Below are positions 51,314 to 62,497 of a stretch of 64,000 nt of DNA, in pieces. Each line of letters starts with the position of its first letter. Position 1 is the first letter of the stretch. The notes under the pieces were generated by a model. The model saw nothing but the letters and a program-made list of their open reading frames with translations. It was not told where the DNA came from and ran no database searches. The stretch is taken from positions 10,438,501 to 10,502,500 of the forward strand of contig AP031356.1 in assembly GCA_037833965.1 (NCBI GenBank), in the 5' to 3' direction. The translations under genes were made by a program, and so were the position numbers. The DNA comes from Marchantia polymorpha subsp. ruderalis (lineage: Eukaryota; Streptophyta; Marchantiopsida; Marchantiales; Marchantiaceae).

Positions 51314-51343
<30 letters not shown>
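51314..51343 (+). repeat. Poly(A) tract, 30 nt, before gag-pol of B2
   Basis: Thirty A preceded by AAAAG, ending 10 nt before the gag-pol ATG. Confidence 0.95.
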
Positions 51344-51345
<2 letters not shown>

Positions 51346-51353
51346 AGTTGGAA

Positions 51354-54300
51354 ATGGGGAAGCTTCCGGTATTTTATGGGAGGGAGAATGAGGATGTAGA
51401 AGCTTTTGTTAGGGACTTCAAGAGGGCTTGCATAGGAAACAATGAGAGGAAGAAAGACGAGTGGGCTATGCTTTTGCCGGATTTCTTGGAGGATTCTGCT
51501 CTCAAGTGGTACAAGGAGTACAAGAGGGAGCATTCGGAGGACGACACGTGGGAGACATTAACGGAGAACCTGATCGAAAACTTTCTTCCCAGTGAAAGTT
51601 ATGAAAAGTTGATGTGTGAGGTCACCTTCTTGAAACAAGGAGAGAACGAGAAGGTGAGGACCTATGTGGAGAGAACCGAGAAGTTGGAATCTAGATTCCA
51701 CGTGGTGTTGAGGAAGGGCGGAGACGAAGTGGATGCTACAATGGTGGGGATAAGGGCGATGCTCATGAAGAACTTCGTTGGAGGTTTGAGACCAGAGATT
51801 CGAAGTAAGGTGAGATACGAGAAGCCCTCTTCTAAGGCTGAAGCCATTCGAATTGCTATTAGAATGGAGGAGAGCTTAGAAGATGATGATTCTAGCTTGG
51901 TGGCTAGAGAAGTAGCTCCACCGGTTGTAGGAAGGTCTATTGTTTCAAACACTTCTACTTCATCCACGATAGCGAATCCTAGTGTGGATTTTCAAAATGA
52001 GTTGAAATCTATCACGGAGACTCTAGCAGATCTCAAGATCAATGTAGTACAGTTGTGGGAGAAGAGGAATCAGAACGTAGTAGGAGGCTCTAGGGGGTAT
52101 GGAAATTATCCTCCAAGAGGAAATCCACCTTCAGGAAACTTTGCGGTTTCTTGCTTTTCTTGTGGAGGTCCTCATTTTCAGAGGAATTGTCCTAACCCTC
52201 GACAACATGATGGAGTTCGGCACAACAACAATGCACCGGCCACGCAACAAGCCAAGGATAAGGGAGTAGCATCCATTGATGTATTCCCTCATCAATGCAC
52301 TTTTGAGAAAGGGGAGAGCTCAAAATCGAAAGTGGATATCCTTGCTCATGAGAAGAAGCGGGCCCGATTTGCGGACGAGTCGATTTTCATGGAAGACACG
52401 CCAAGTCGAAGTACACGGTCAAGTGGAGTGAGTCAACCAAGAGTACCAAGGAAGAAGTTGGGCATGGATGACTTTTCCATTTCATCTTCTCAAGCTAAGT
52501 ATGACGTGGTGGAGGATGTAGGAAATCAGAAGGCCAATATAACAGTTGGTCAGCTGATTGCCTTGAATCCAGCCATTCGGAAGGAGTTAAGAGGAGGTCT
52601 TATCTCCACAAGGACCAAGAAGCGGAAATCTAAGGGGAAGGCTCACATGACCAATGTGGGAGTTGGGGTGGTGGATGCGGCTGCTTCGGAGGTATGTACA
52701 CATGCTTCAAAGATCGAAGTGAGGATCAATGGACATGATGTATCAGATGTGTTGGTTGATGGTGGATCGGCTGTGAATGCCATGTCTGAGAGGTTGATGC
52801 AGAAGTTGGGTATGCAACCTTCTAGACCTTCTAGCATAATTGTTGGTATGGCCAACAAACAGAAGGTAAGACCACTGGGGGTGGTAGACAAAGTTGTGGT
52901 TAGTGTGAGGGGAGTGCAAACTTTGCTTTCCTTCCAAATTCTCAAGGAAGCTAGCTACGACTTGCTGTTGGGACGTCCTTGGTTGAGGGCGGTAAGGACT
53001 ACGGACCGATGGCACAAGGGCTATTTGAGGATAGGCCCAAAGAACCATCGAGTTAAGGTTCCTTTGACGAGAGGAGGGGAATCCACCACTGACTCAGATA
53101 GACCAACTGACGAGTATTGGGAATCTGAGAGTGAAGAGAGTGGTAGCTTTTCAGAAGTTGACACAGACATCTCAACTTCTGATCAAGAAACATCATCGGA
53201 GTACTCTTCTGATGATAATGTTCAAGTACAAGTCATTGCTGCCATGGAGTTGTTGCCTAGGCCTGGAGTGAAGAAAGATCCTGACAAAGTGGAGATGAGC
53301 GAAGAGGAGGTGTGTCGACGACTGTCCACTCTCAGGTTTGGTCCCAAGGTTACCAAGGAGGAAAAGGCAAAGTTTCTGGATATATTTCGCAAATATATTC
53401 ATGTTTTTGCCTTTAGTTACAAGGATCTTAAGCATGTGACGTTGGAGACTCATCGCATCGAGTTGGAGGAGAAAGCTCGTCCTATTCGGCAAAAGCAACG
53501 CCGAATAAATCCACCTACGGCTCTTGTGGTGAAGGAGGAGATCGACAAGCTCAAGGAGGCTGGCTTCATCTACGAGGTAGAAAATTCTGAATGGGTGTCT
53601 CCAATTGTGATAGTGAAGAAGAAGAATGGTAAGCTACGAGTGTGCGTAGATTACAAAAAGTTGAATGCTGTCACAAAGAAAGACTACTATCCCTTGCCTT
53701 TCATAGATGAGATTCTAGAGGAGGTTGCTGGTCATGAGTGGTATAGTTTTGGAGATGGTTATAGTGGCTATAACCAAATCCAAATTGCCTTAGAAGACCA
53801 ACTCAAAACAACTTTTACCACTCCATGGGGAACCTTCGCTTTTAGAGTGATGCCGTTTGGTCTATGTAATGCTCCTGCCACTTTTCAAAGGTTCATGAAT
53901 AGAGTGTTTGAACCTTTCATTGGAAAGTTTGTAAGGGATTTCATAGATGATTTTTGTGTTTACGGGAGGAAAGCGGATCATTTTGATCATTTGATCAAAA
54001 TACTTCAACGGCTGGAGGAAGCTAAGGCTTCACTCAATCCAGAAAAATGCATTTTTGGATGTGAGGAAGGCCTATTGTTGGGGCATATCATCTCCAAGAA
54101 TGGTATAGCGGTGGACCCAGAGAAGGTGACACGGATCATGGAGTTACCTTTTCCGGCGACTTTAACCAAGTTGAGGCAATTCCTTGGTATGGTGGGGTAC
54201 TATCGACGGTTCATCTTGTCCTTCTCCAACAAAGCTCATGCCTTGACGAATTACATGAAGAAGGGAGTGGAGTACGAACTCATTTTCAAGGATGAAGCTG

Positions 54301-56120
54301 CAAAGAAGGCGTTCGAAGTTCTCAAGAAGGCGTTGGTGACGGCTCCAATTTTGGCGAAACCGGATTGGGGTAAACCTTTCATTCTCTACACAGATGCATC
54401 AAATATTGCTGTAGGATGCACCTTGAGTCAATTAGATGATGAAAAGCATGATCATCCAATTGCCTATGCTAGTAGACAAATGGTTCAAGCGGAGAAGAAT
54501 TACTCAGTGACAGAGAGAGAGGCCTTAGCTGTAATCTTCTCACTTAAGAAGTTTCGACATTATTTGTTGGGTGGGAGATTCACTATAGTGACTGATCATA
54601 AGGCTTTGAAATACATTTTCAACAAGCCTAATGCTGAAGGGAGGATAGCTAGATGGAAGCTACTACTAGCAGAGTTTGATTATACCATTGAGGATAGACC
54701 TGGAAAGAAGCATGCTAATGCGGATTTGATGTCGAGAGCATATGATGATGGAGGAGATCAGTCAGTAGATGACACCTTTCCGGATGAGGACTTGCTAGTC
54801 ATGGACACGGTGACAACAGTACCGGAGGAGTACAAGGAAATTTGGGATTTCATCTCTAGAGGAGAGTTTCCTCAAGGAATGCATCAAAGGGAGAAAAATG
54901 CATTAGTGAAGAGATGTCAACCTTATATGATCATGGAGAAGGTACTTTTTCATCAAGGAGCTGACGGACTTCTACGAAGGGCGGTTGGGAGAGGAGAGGC
55001 ACTACAACTCATGAAGGAGTTTCATGATGGTGCAGTATGTGGAGGACATTTTGCGGGGAAGGTAACTGCCTTCAAAATTCTTGATGCTGGTTATCATTGG
55101 AAGGGTATTTTTAAGGATTGTGTGGAATATTGCAAAAGTTGTGATGTGTGTCAAGCTTTTGCTAAAAAGTCCATGAAAACCCCTCCTATGATTTCTGTAC
55201 CAGTGTTAGGTCCTTTTGAAAAGTGGGGAATAGATTTTGTAGGTCCTTTGAATCTTACTCCTCGAGGGAATAAGTTCATTGTGATAGCTACAGATTATCT
55301 TACGAAGTGGGTAGAGGCAAGACCACTTAAATCTACTAATGAGAAGGAGGTTGGTAGATTTTTATATGAGAGAATCATTACTCGATTTGGTTGTCCATTG
55401 GAGTTAGTATCAGATAGAGGAGGAGAATTTGTGGGAAGTATGATTCAAGCCATGTTGGAGCACTTTTCCATCAAGGCTCGAGTAACCACTTCCTACAAAC
55501 CTAACGCTAACGGGTTGGCGGAGCGGACCAACTACACTTTGTGTATGATGTTGGCCAAGGATGCAGACATGGACGGGAGTAAACACAATTGGGACAAGAG
55601 GCTCCATGCTATCTTATGGGAGTATCGCACAACATGGAAGACATCTACCGGATACTCACCTTTTCGGATGGTGTATGGAGTTGAGTCAAAACTTCCCATA
55701 CAGTTTGACTTGACAACATTCACAACAATCCAGCAAAGGTTGAAGAAATCAAATGGAGCAGAAGCCATCAAGTCTCGCCAACAACAATTGATGGAGTTGG
55801 AGGAAGCTCGAGCATTAGCCATGGTACGAGTGGAGCGGGCTCAACAGTTGCAGAAGAAGTATCACGACAAACGAAGTGGAAACCAGAACTTGAAGCCGTT
55901 CAAGGAAGGTGATTGGGTGATGCTCTTTGATGCAATTAGATACAAGAGAGCTAGGAAAAAGTTTCTTCCTAAGTATTTTGGACCTTTCATAGTTGAGAAG
56001 GTGTGGGGAAATTTCACTTATGACATCAAGGAGTTAGGAGGACGTCACTTCGATCGAGTCAACCACGACAAGTTGAAGTTATTCCATCGAAGATCAGATT
56101 CTTTCACTCCGAGGGCGTAG
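51354..56120 (+). CDS. gag-pol: Gag-pol polyprotein of element B2 (1588 aa)
   Basis: Intact, same domain order and catalytic residues as B1. Amino acid changes noticed against B1 are few: Lys to Glu in GENKKV, Pro to Thr in SNPSTSS, Gly to Val in NVGGGSR, and Thr to Lys in AAKTAF. Start is ATG 51354, just after the poly(A) tract. Both B copies therefore look potentially autonomous. Confidence 0.96.
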   Translation: MGKLPVFYGRENEDVEAFVRDFKRACIGNNERKKDEWAMLLPDFLEDSALKWYKEYKREHSEDDTWETLTENLIENFLPSESYEKLMCEVTFLKQGENEKVRTYVERTEKLESRFHVVLRKGGDEVDATMVGIRAMLMKNFVGGLRPEIRSKVRYEKPSSKAEAIRIAIRMEESLEDDDSSLVAREVAPPVVGRSIVSNTSTSSTIANPSVDFQNELKSITETLADLKINVVQLWEKRNQNVVGGSRGYGNYPPRGNPPSGNFAVSCFSCGGPHFQRNCPNPRQHDGVRHNNNAPATQQAKDKGVASIDVFPHQCTFEKGESSKSKVDILAHEKKRARFADESIFMEDTPSRSTRSSGVSQPRVPRKKLGMDDFSISSSQAKYDVVEDVGNQKANITVGQLIALNPAIRKELRGGLISTRTKKRKSKGKAHMTNVGVGVVDAAASEVCTHASKIEVRINGHDVSDVLVDGGSAVNAMSERLMQKLGMQPSRPSSIIVGMANKQKVRPLGVVDKVVVSVRGVQTLLSFQILKEASYDLLLGRPWLRAVRTTDRWHKGYLRIGPKNHRVKVPLTRGGESTTDSDRPTDEYWESESEESGSFSEVDTDISTSDQETSSEYSSDDNVQVQVIAAMELLPRPGVKKDPDKVEMSEEEVCRRLSTLRFGPKVTKEEKAKFLDIFRKYIHVFAFSYKDLKHVTLETHRIELEEKARPIRQKQRRINPPTALVVKEEIDKLKEAGFIYEVENSEWVSPIVIVKKKNGKLRVCVDYKKLNAVTKKDYYPLPFIDEILEEVAGHEWYSFGDGYSGYNQIQIALEDQLKTTFTTPWGTFAFRVMPFGLCNAPATFQRFMNRVFEPFIGKFVRDFIDDFCVYGRKADHFDHLIKILQRLEEAKASLNPEKCIFGCEEGLLLGHIISKNGIAVDPEKVTRIMELPFPATLTKLRQFLGMVGYYRRFILSFSNKAHALTNYMKKGVEYELIFKDEAAKKAFEVLKKALVTAPILAKPDWGKPFILYTDASNIAVGCTLSQLDDEKHDHPIAYASRQMVQAEKNYSVTEREALAVIFSLKKFRHYLLGGRFTIVTDHKALKYIFNKPNAEGRIARWKLLLAEFDYTIEDRPGKKHANADLMSRAYDDGGDQSVDDTFPDEDLLVMDTVTTVPEEYKEIWDFISRGEFPQGMHQREKNALVKRCQPYMIMEKVLFHQGADGLLRRAVGRGEALQLMKEFHDGAVCGGHFAGKVTAFKILDAGYHWKGIFKDCVEYCKSCDVCQAFAKKSMKTPPMISVPVLGPFEKWGIDFVGPLNLTPRGNKFIVIATDYLTKWVEARPLKSTNEKEVGRFLYERIITRFGCPLELVSDRGGEFVGSMIQAMLEHFSIKARVTTSYKPNANGLAERTNYTLCMMLAKDADMDGSKHNWDKRLHAILWEYRTTWKTSTGYSPFRMVYGVESKLPIQFDLTTFTTIQQRLKKSNGAEAIKSRQQQLMELEEARALAMVRVERAQQLQKKYHDKRSGNQNLKPFKEGDWVMLFDAIRYKRARKKFLPKYFGPFIVEKVWGNFTYDIKELGGRHFDRVNHDKLKLFHRRSDSFTPRA

Positions 56121-56143
56121 TGAAATCTTGGTCCGGGGGTAAA

Positions 56144-57001
56144 TGTAAGACCGGGTGTTGCACATATGTACTAAGTCTTAGAAGTGGTCAAGGGAATAAG
56201 GATGATTAGCCAAGGCATAGCTAAGACTAGCTAGTTATGACTAAACTAGTTAGTTATAACTAAGTTTATCTAGTCATGACTAAGTTTAGCTACAATGTCT
56301 ATAGTTGGCGGAGTAATTAGCGGAGTTCTAGAAGAATGGAGTGAGCACTTCTATTTTGTCTTTTACAAGGAGTGAGCACTTCTATTTTGTCTTATACAAA
56401 AGTTCTAGATTCCAAGGGATTAGATATTTGACTAGAAGCTTGGATTTGATTGGTTTGACTAAATGTATGAAAGATGATTGGCTAGACTAAGTCTAATGTT
56501 GACTTAGTGGCTAGGAAGCTTGTAGAAGTTTAAAAGCTTCCAATGGCATGTCGCCACCTCAACCTTGGATTCCGGAAGCTTCTAGAAGGTTTAGGTAGGC
56601 CAATGGCATGTTGCCACGTAGAGAAGGTTAGTCAAACTTACCTAGGTAAAAGTAAGTTAGGAGAAATTACCACATGTTACTATGGTAACTTCTCAAGTAG
56701 TATAAATAGAGAGGTAGAGTAGCACCTCTCAAGCAAGTTTGGAGAGTCATGTGTGAGGACTTGTTTCAGTAATGAAGGAGTGAAGTTTTTGAGTATCTTG
56801 GAGTATCGACGTGTGTTTGCATTTATGTGAAGAGGGTGATGTGAGGAGAGTTGTGTGTGAGTTGGAGTGATACATGAGAGTTTGTAAGAGAAGGTGTTTG
56901 GGACATGAGTGAGAGTATGAATCTTAGTCTTCTAGAACCATGATGCGCTACCACAAAGCCATCAGAGGTAAACCTGAGTGAGAGTCAGCCCGGAGGTTGC
57001 A
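56144..57001 (+). repeat. 3' LTR of element B2
   Basis: 858 bp, identical by eye to its 5' LTR; TATA box at 56701-56708. Confidence 0.93.
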
Positions 57002-57827
57002 GCACAGTGCAGCGTAACACACACACACACACACACCTGAAACTACAGAAACACAACCCAGAGATCCGTTAGGACCTCTACTCAAGATTTCAGGGGGAAA
57101 GTCTCTCGCGAGCATACTCGGCAAAGCTGCGGGCAGTGACTTCCAAATCCGGCTTTTACAACGCTTCCACTAGCTTGCTGCTAGTGTAGGAAACCCGGTT
57201 TGGACTACCTACTTCGGATCGAAGTCACTCATACGCGGTGAACAACACTCTCAACTCACAAAACGCGCAGAGAACACAGGTCCGCACTGAAGGACTCACT
57301 GTGAAACATTCCAGTAACACAACAACAGTCTATTGAAGAGTTTTAATTCTCAGGCACTTGTCATTCCCAGAAATACTACAGGGGTTACCCTCAAGGCACC
57401 TGCTGCAGCGTAACCTGAATTTACAACCAAGGCTTACACGAAGTAGCAAAACTTCACTTTGGCATTCAGGGGAAAAATCCCAAAGGAGTACAATCAGAAA
57501 GAAACACTCGAAGGTGTAGGGGCGAAACTGTTCAAGTATCTAACTAGTCACTGGCTCTGAGCATCGGCAGTCACCCGCAGGTACAGATCCGAACTACTCA
57601 AGTCTCTAACCAATGTACTAGCTCTGAACATTCGGCCGAAGGCCTTCAGCTACAAAATGCGGAACGCTAAGTTGTAACTCCTCGTGCGTGGTGACAGAAC
57701 TCAAGGACACAAACACGCAAAGGAAATGGGTTCCTGATCTGCACTTCTGATGGGAAAGAACCCCAGGCAAAACGCCTGGAACTATTTTATACCTTCTAAG
57801 TCCTACCTAGCACTACACTGCACTACG

Positions 57828-60800
57828 CTACACGCCTGCACGGAACCACGCTACACTACACTCCGCGGAACCTGTACTACGTCTCCTGCGCGGCCGACTG
57901 CCGCGCACTAACTCTCTACCCTGCCAATCTTCCGCTCGACTGCGCAGTCCCAACCTCTGCAACGCCGCGGACACCTCCCCCTCGAGGGCGGACATGGTAT
58001 CCTGTGCCTTCGACAGAAAGGCATCGAGCTTCTTTGCTACCTTCCGCCGACTCCTACTGTCGCCTGACAACAACCCGGCTGCGCGCAATTCAAACTCACG
58101 CAGTGTGAGTTTCTCCTGCGCCTTCACTTCCCAGTGGGCGTAGCCCTTGAGACAGTGGGCGACTCGCCTCGCCGCCTCCACCTTCGTGCGATCCGCCTCC
58201 TTCCTGCGATCCTCTTCAATTATCACTAATTGCGATTCGGCTTCAGCACGTTGCGCTCTCAATTCGCCACACTCTGACTGTAACCTGCGGATTAATTCTT
58301 CATCCGCCTGCCGTGCGAGCTGACATTGTTCCAACAACCGCGTCTGTCGCACGAGCTCCTCTGACAAAATCCGATTCTGGGCCTGCTCAGAAATGAGTGC
58401 TTCCTTGACCTTCACCTGCTCCTTGGTGAGCTCGCCCAGTTTCTCATCCTTCATCTTCTCGGTGTGCTTGTAGAATTTCTGATTAAGCTTGTACTGACCC
58501 CACAAGCACGCATGCTTCTCCTTCAATTCCTTCAACTCCTGGTCCACTCTAGCTAATAGCTTGCTGGTGTGGACTTTAGTGCGAGTCCGCCTGCGCACTA
58601 ACTCGATATAAGATCCCGGCTGGAGTGGGTCGGCGTATTTATCGACCTTGCGATCCAAGTACCGCAGCAACGGAATCACCTGCTAAGAGAGCGCCGCCGC
58701 CGGCGCTCCAACAATTTCCTCCTCCTCCTCCTCGGTGTCTTCTGCTCCTGACATTTCTTCCGTGGAGCCTCCGTCGTCATCATCCGAGTGGAGAATTTCA
58801 GTCGCCATTGATTGCGTCGGCGACTGCCCCGAGTGGGGCTGCACGTCGTCGACGTGTGCTGCCTGCGAAGGCACGGCTGCAGCCTCGCTGCTCGTCGCCA
58901 AAATGTCTAAGGCGGAAGGCGAATGTACCCGAGCGGCATCCCCGTCGCTTGCTTGTTGATTGCCTACCGCGTCCTCTCTGTCTCCGTCGTCCGCCGCAGA
59001 AGGCGATTGAGCGGAGGGTGGCTGCGCGGGGTTGGATTGCGCATCGCGCATCGAGATTTCATCCCGCGGACAGTCACTCCGCTCCTCCGTCTGTTGCTGC
59101 TCCCTTGATCGGTCCGTGGGGGCTGTGCCCGGCCCGTGCGCAGGCGCATTTGCCGGCGCCTTGTCCACCGCAGGCGTAGCGCCGCGGACATCTATTGCCG
59201 AAGGCGACATGGCCGGGGGCCGCACGCCCGATGTTCCTTGGCCTATAGGCCCTACCGCCGAAGGCGCATCTATCGGCGGACTTCCCGCCGATGGTGCGGC
59301 CTCCGCACGCTCTCTGCTCGTATCTCCTCGGCTCGAAGGCCCTGGCGCCGAAGGCGCAAATTGCGGCGCGTGGTGCGCCGGAGGGTCTGGCCCCGAGGGC
59401 CGGTGTCTCGTAGGCGGTTCTTCCGCCGGCTCCTTCCCCTTCCTACGTTGGAACGGGGGTGATTCTTGCCTGTGCACAGGCGGCACGTGTGGAGGTGTCC
59501 TGTGCACAGGTGAGCGCCTGTGCACAGGCGGACTGCTCCTTCCCACGCGTAAGCGTAGATCCACGTCCACTTGTGTTCGCCGGTCCGCGGAGGCTCGTCC
59601 GTCCGCGGAGGCTCGTCTGTGCGCAAACATCTGTCCGCATCGCACGTGGTAACTCCGGAGGCCCTTGGCCCGTAGGCGGCCTTTCTCCCGTCGAGGTTGC
59701 AGCGTGGCCCGTCGCTCCTGCGGTCGTCCGCGCTTCCTCATGCCTCTCTGGCGACGCACTTCCTATCTCCGTCGCAATTGTCGCCGTGTCCGCACTGTCA
59801 GCTGGTAACACCAGTCTGCGTGCCTTCTGCTTCGGCCGGCTGTATGGCTCGCACAGCGGCCGTGGTCGAATGGGAGCAGAGGGTTCTTGATGCTGCTCCT
59901 CTTCGGACTCTTCCCTCCATCGCCGCTTCCGCGGCACTCGTGCTGCAGGAGTGTGTCTCCCTTCGTCCCTCCGTCTTGATGGGGTAGAAGTCGGTGACTC
60001 CTCTGCATCAGTGTCGACCTCGTTCTCCCGCACATACTTCCCGGGATGGTCGATGGACAATGGCGGAAAATGTTCAAGCTCCGCCGCTGTCAAACAATTC
60101 CGCTGTCGATAAAAATTGATGAGGAAAGGAGAAAGATGGTTTAGAGTTCCCCCCTTCTCCTCAAACGCGTGCTGTCGCATCACCCTGTGCAGGATGCTCG
60201 CCCAGTGAATTGGAGTTCCCTCGATGACGCACTCCACAAAAGAGACCTGCCACAATGTGATGTAGCAGGCGCGGTGCGGCTGCAGTAATTGCATCAGCGC
60301 CGCGGACAAAGTCCGGCGAAATCGATCCTTGTAATCACGGGTCCTGTACCCATTCTTGGTAGACCTCCCGGTCTTGAACAGCTCCACAAATTGCGCCTCT
60401 TCTTGCTTGGTCACCTTGATGCTCTCACTGTCGAAAAGGAGATGCCCTGGCATGCCAGCACATCTTCCCAACGCCTGCGCCCAATCTTGGACTGTCCACC
60501 GGTCAACATGCGGACGCAATCCGCGCGAGGGTGGTCCCTGTGGCTCTAGCCACTCGCGCACCATATTCGCACAGATGTAATTCCATCCCCATAGCAAGAA
60601 ATCGAGCTTTCTTGCTATTAAGCGCTCCTCAAAAGCGCGCAGCCCGTTCTGCGGTAGGCGAAGTGGCACCATCCGCAATCTGCTCGGTCTCGTCATTGCG
60701 TTCCTGGGGTTCGCTCGCCCGCTCATTCTACTTCCGCACCGCCCGGGTTTCTTTCTCTCTCGGCAAACTCTAATCGCCCTCAATTCCAAATCACGCGCAC

Positions 60801-60948
60801 TCACTTCTCCCTCAATCAACAAGAAATCTCCTGTGCGACGACGTCGAGAATGTTCCGCAGCCAGCAGATGGATGCGCGCAGCGCGCACAAGAGATTGGAA
60901 TCGCGAATTCAAGAATGGGACGTTCTCCGCCGCCCGGTCGAAGGTCAT
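57828..60948 (-). pseudogene. U3 ORF of LTR 3, broken
   Basis: Homologous over its whole length to the intact LTR 1 ORF but with two lesions: an in-frame stop (TGAGCAGG to TTAGCAGG on the sense strand, at 58683-58685) in the acidic region, and a 5-bp deletion near 59627 that shifts the frame in the Pro/Arg-rich region. A 15-bp in-frame deletion also removes one PVHR unit. The N-terminal ~450 codons (from 60948) and the coiled-coil part (57828-58679) remain open. Confidence 0.88.
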
Positions 60949-62195
60949 GGTCGGCTTTTGGTCGTGAAGAACGTCTCACTTGATGGCCGCGCCGGCTGTA
61001 CGCTGGAACGGTCTTCGCTCTCACGCGCGGCTTCACGCTCCGCCGTCGTCGATTAAACCCTCACGCTCGAATTGGCGGATTTGAACTCCGCGAGCGTATT
61101 ACCCTGCGGACATGCGGGCGTAGCGCCGAAGGCGAGTTTTCCGCCTTGCGCGGTACACTTGTTCGTACCGCCCCTCGGCCAATCCCCCTCTGCCTTGACG
61201 CGTGTGTCCGCATGTCGGACAAAAATTCAACTCCTGCCTGTGCGCAGGCAGGAGCCTCGGCGGATTCTCCGCCGGTGCGGAACTTGAACATCCTCCTGTG
61301 CACAGGCGTTCGCCTGTGCGCAGGCGCATTCCGTCCGCGGCGCTGCGCTGGCGCGGAAGGCGTTGACCGTGGTCAGCCGTCTCCGTCCAGTCTGTCCGTT
61401 CCTTGTCTCTTCGTCGGCGCTTCCGCCGCCGCAACTCCGTCCGTCCAAGAGCGCATCCACCCGTGCCGTCCGCATGGTCCGTACCGATTGGATTACTCTG
61501 GCGGCTCTTCCGACGTACGCGGCGCCGCGCTGGCGCGGAAGGCGCCGTACACTTTCTACCTCACAAGGCGCATTTCTAGGGCCCAAGGCGGATTTTCCGC
61601 CGACGCCGAAGCGCCTGTGCACAGGCGGACGCCTGTGCGTAGGCGGACTTCGCGCCTTCCCTAACCCTACTTCGCCTGTGCACAGGCGAACGCCTTCGTC
61701 CGTGCATAGGACAAAACTTGATTCCCCCTTCCGCGTAGGCGGAATTCGCGCCGGTGGCGAAATCTTTCCGCCGTAGGCGACCGCCTCCGTTTCTTCCAGT
61801 AGCGATAACTCCCTAAGTCCTCGTCCGTTCCAAGCGTTCTTGGGCTCGTTGGAATCAGTGCGTCGAGCTCTTTCCAACGGGATCCTAACTTGGTCAAGGC
61901 GCCCGAGGGTTGACCTAATTATGGAGGGTTTCCCTACAGCCGCGGACGCAACCTCCGAAGGCGGGTTTTGCGCCTTGCGCCGTAGAGATCCTAACTGCGG
62001 AGCTCGCAGGGAGGGTGGTGCCTGTCCTTACTGCTGCACCCCAAATCCCAGATTCTACAAGATCCCTCGAGAATCCCCGCGATCTTCCGGATTCACTCTG
62101 TTTTGATGTACCGAAGGCTATTTACAATGCTGCCAGGGTACAGTTTTCCAAAAATGTTTTAATTTCCTCAAAATGGCCAAAAGTGGGGTACCACA

Positions 62196-62200
62196 TCTAG
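62196..62200. repeat. Right target-site duplication of the element A array (TCTAG)
   Basis: TCTAG directly after ...GGTACCACA, matching 18677-18681. Confidence 0.9.
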
Positions 62201-62497
62201 AAAGTTCTAGAAAGAAAAGAAGCGGGAAATTCTAGAAAAAAATCTAATATAAGGTCCCTTTCAAAACGAGAGTTAACTAGAACTAATTCGTAACCATTAC
62301 ATGATAGACTAATCATATATAGAGATAACTGAAGATTCTATGCTTACAAATTCTTCTTGTGCTTCCCATGCTCAACTTGCATAGTAGCACAATGTTGTCT
62401 GAAACTCTCCAAAGTAATAACTTTGGTCAATGTATCAACTGAATTAAGTTCATCATCAACCTTGACTAGCTCAATCATCAGAGTTTACCTTAAAGAT
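62201..62497 (-). mobile_element. Copia-type fragment: end of pol and start of 3' LTR
   Basis: On the - strand, 62490 down to about 62343 reads ...LMIELVKVDDELNSVDTLTK then VITLESFRQHC and a stop after KHKKNL, resembling the C-terminal end of copia RNase H (the ...ADMLTK... region). Downstream, about 62310-62207 resembles the LTR ends at 17111-17395 (TTAGTTCTAGTTAACTCTCG, TTAGATTTTTTTCTAGAA). The fragment is cut on the left by the element A array and on the right by another element A relative. Confidence 0.55.

Larger units (their letters stand above)
49138..57001 (+). mobile_element. Element B copy 2 (Ty3/gypsy, 7864 bp)
   Basis: Same structure as B1. LTRs 49138-49995 and 56144-57001 (858 bp each) look identical to each other and share CAGTAATGAAGG where both B1 LTRs have CAGTACTGAAGG. 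This is therefore a separate insertion event, not a copy made by duplication of the locus. Confidence 0.95.
18682..62195 (-). mobile_element. Tandem element A array (Ty3/gypsy, Athila/Tat-like): LTR-int-LTR-int-LTR
   Basis: Three LTRs (18682-24082; 29882-43151; 48951-62195) alternate with two 5799-bp internal regions (24083-29881; 43152-48950). On the sense (-) strand the LTR begins TGTGGTACCCC and ends GGTTATTACA. Each internal region has a primer site next to its upstream LTR and a polypurine tract next to its downstream LTR. LTR lengths without nested inserts are about 5401, 5397 and 5377 bp. The internal regions look identical apart from one C/T difference (26269 versus 45340 region). LTR-LTR unequal recombination after a single insertion explains the order. 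Element B copies interrupt the second and third LTRs. Confidence 0.93.
48951..62195 (-). repeat. Element A LTR 3 (5' LTR), interrupted by element B2
   Basis: LTR pieces 48951-49137 and 57002-62195 flank element B2. It is the most diverged of the three LTRs: at least six substitutions against LTR 2, a 15-bp deletion of one PVHR-encoding unit near 59500, a 5-bp deletion near 59627, and a nonsense change at 58683. It ends at the TCTAG duplication. Confidence 0.92.
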
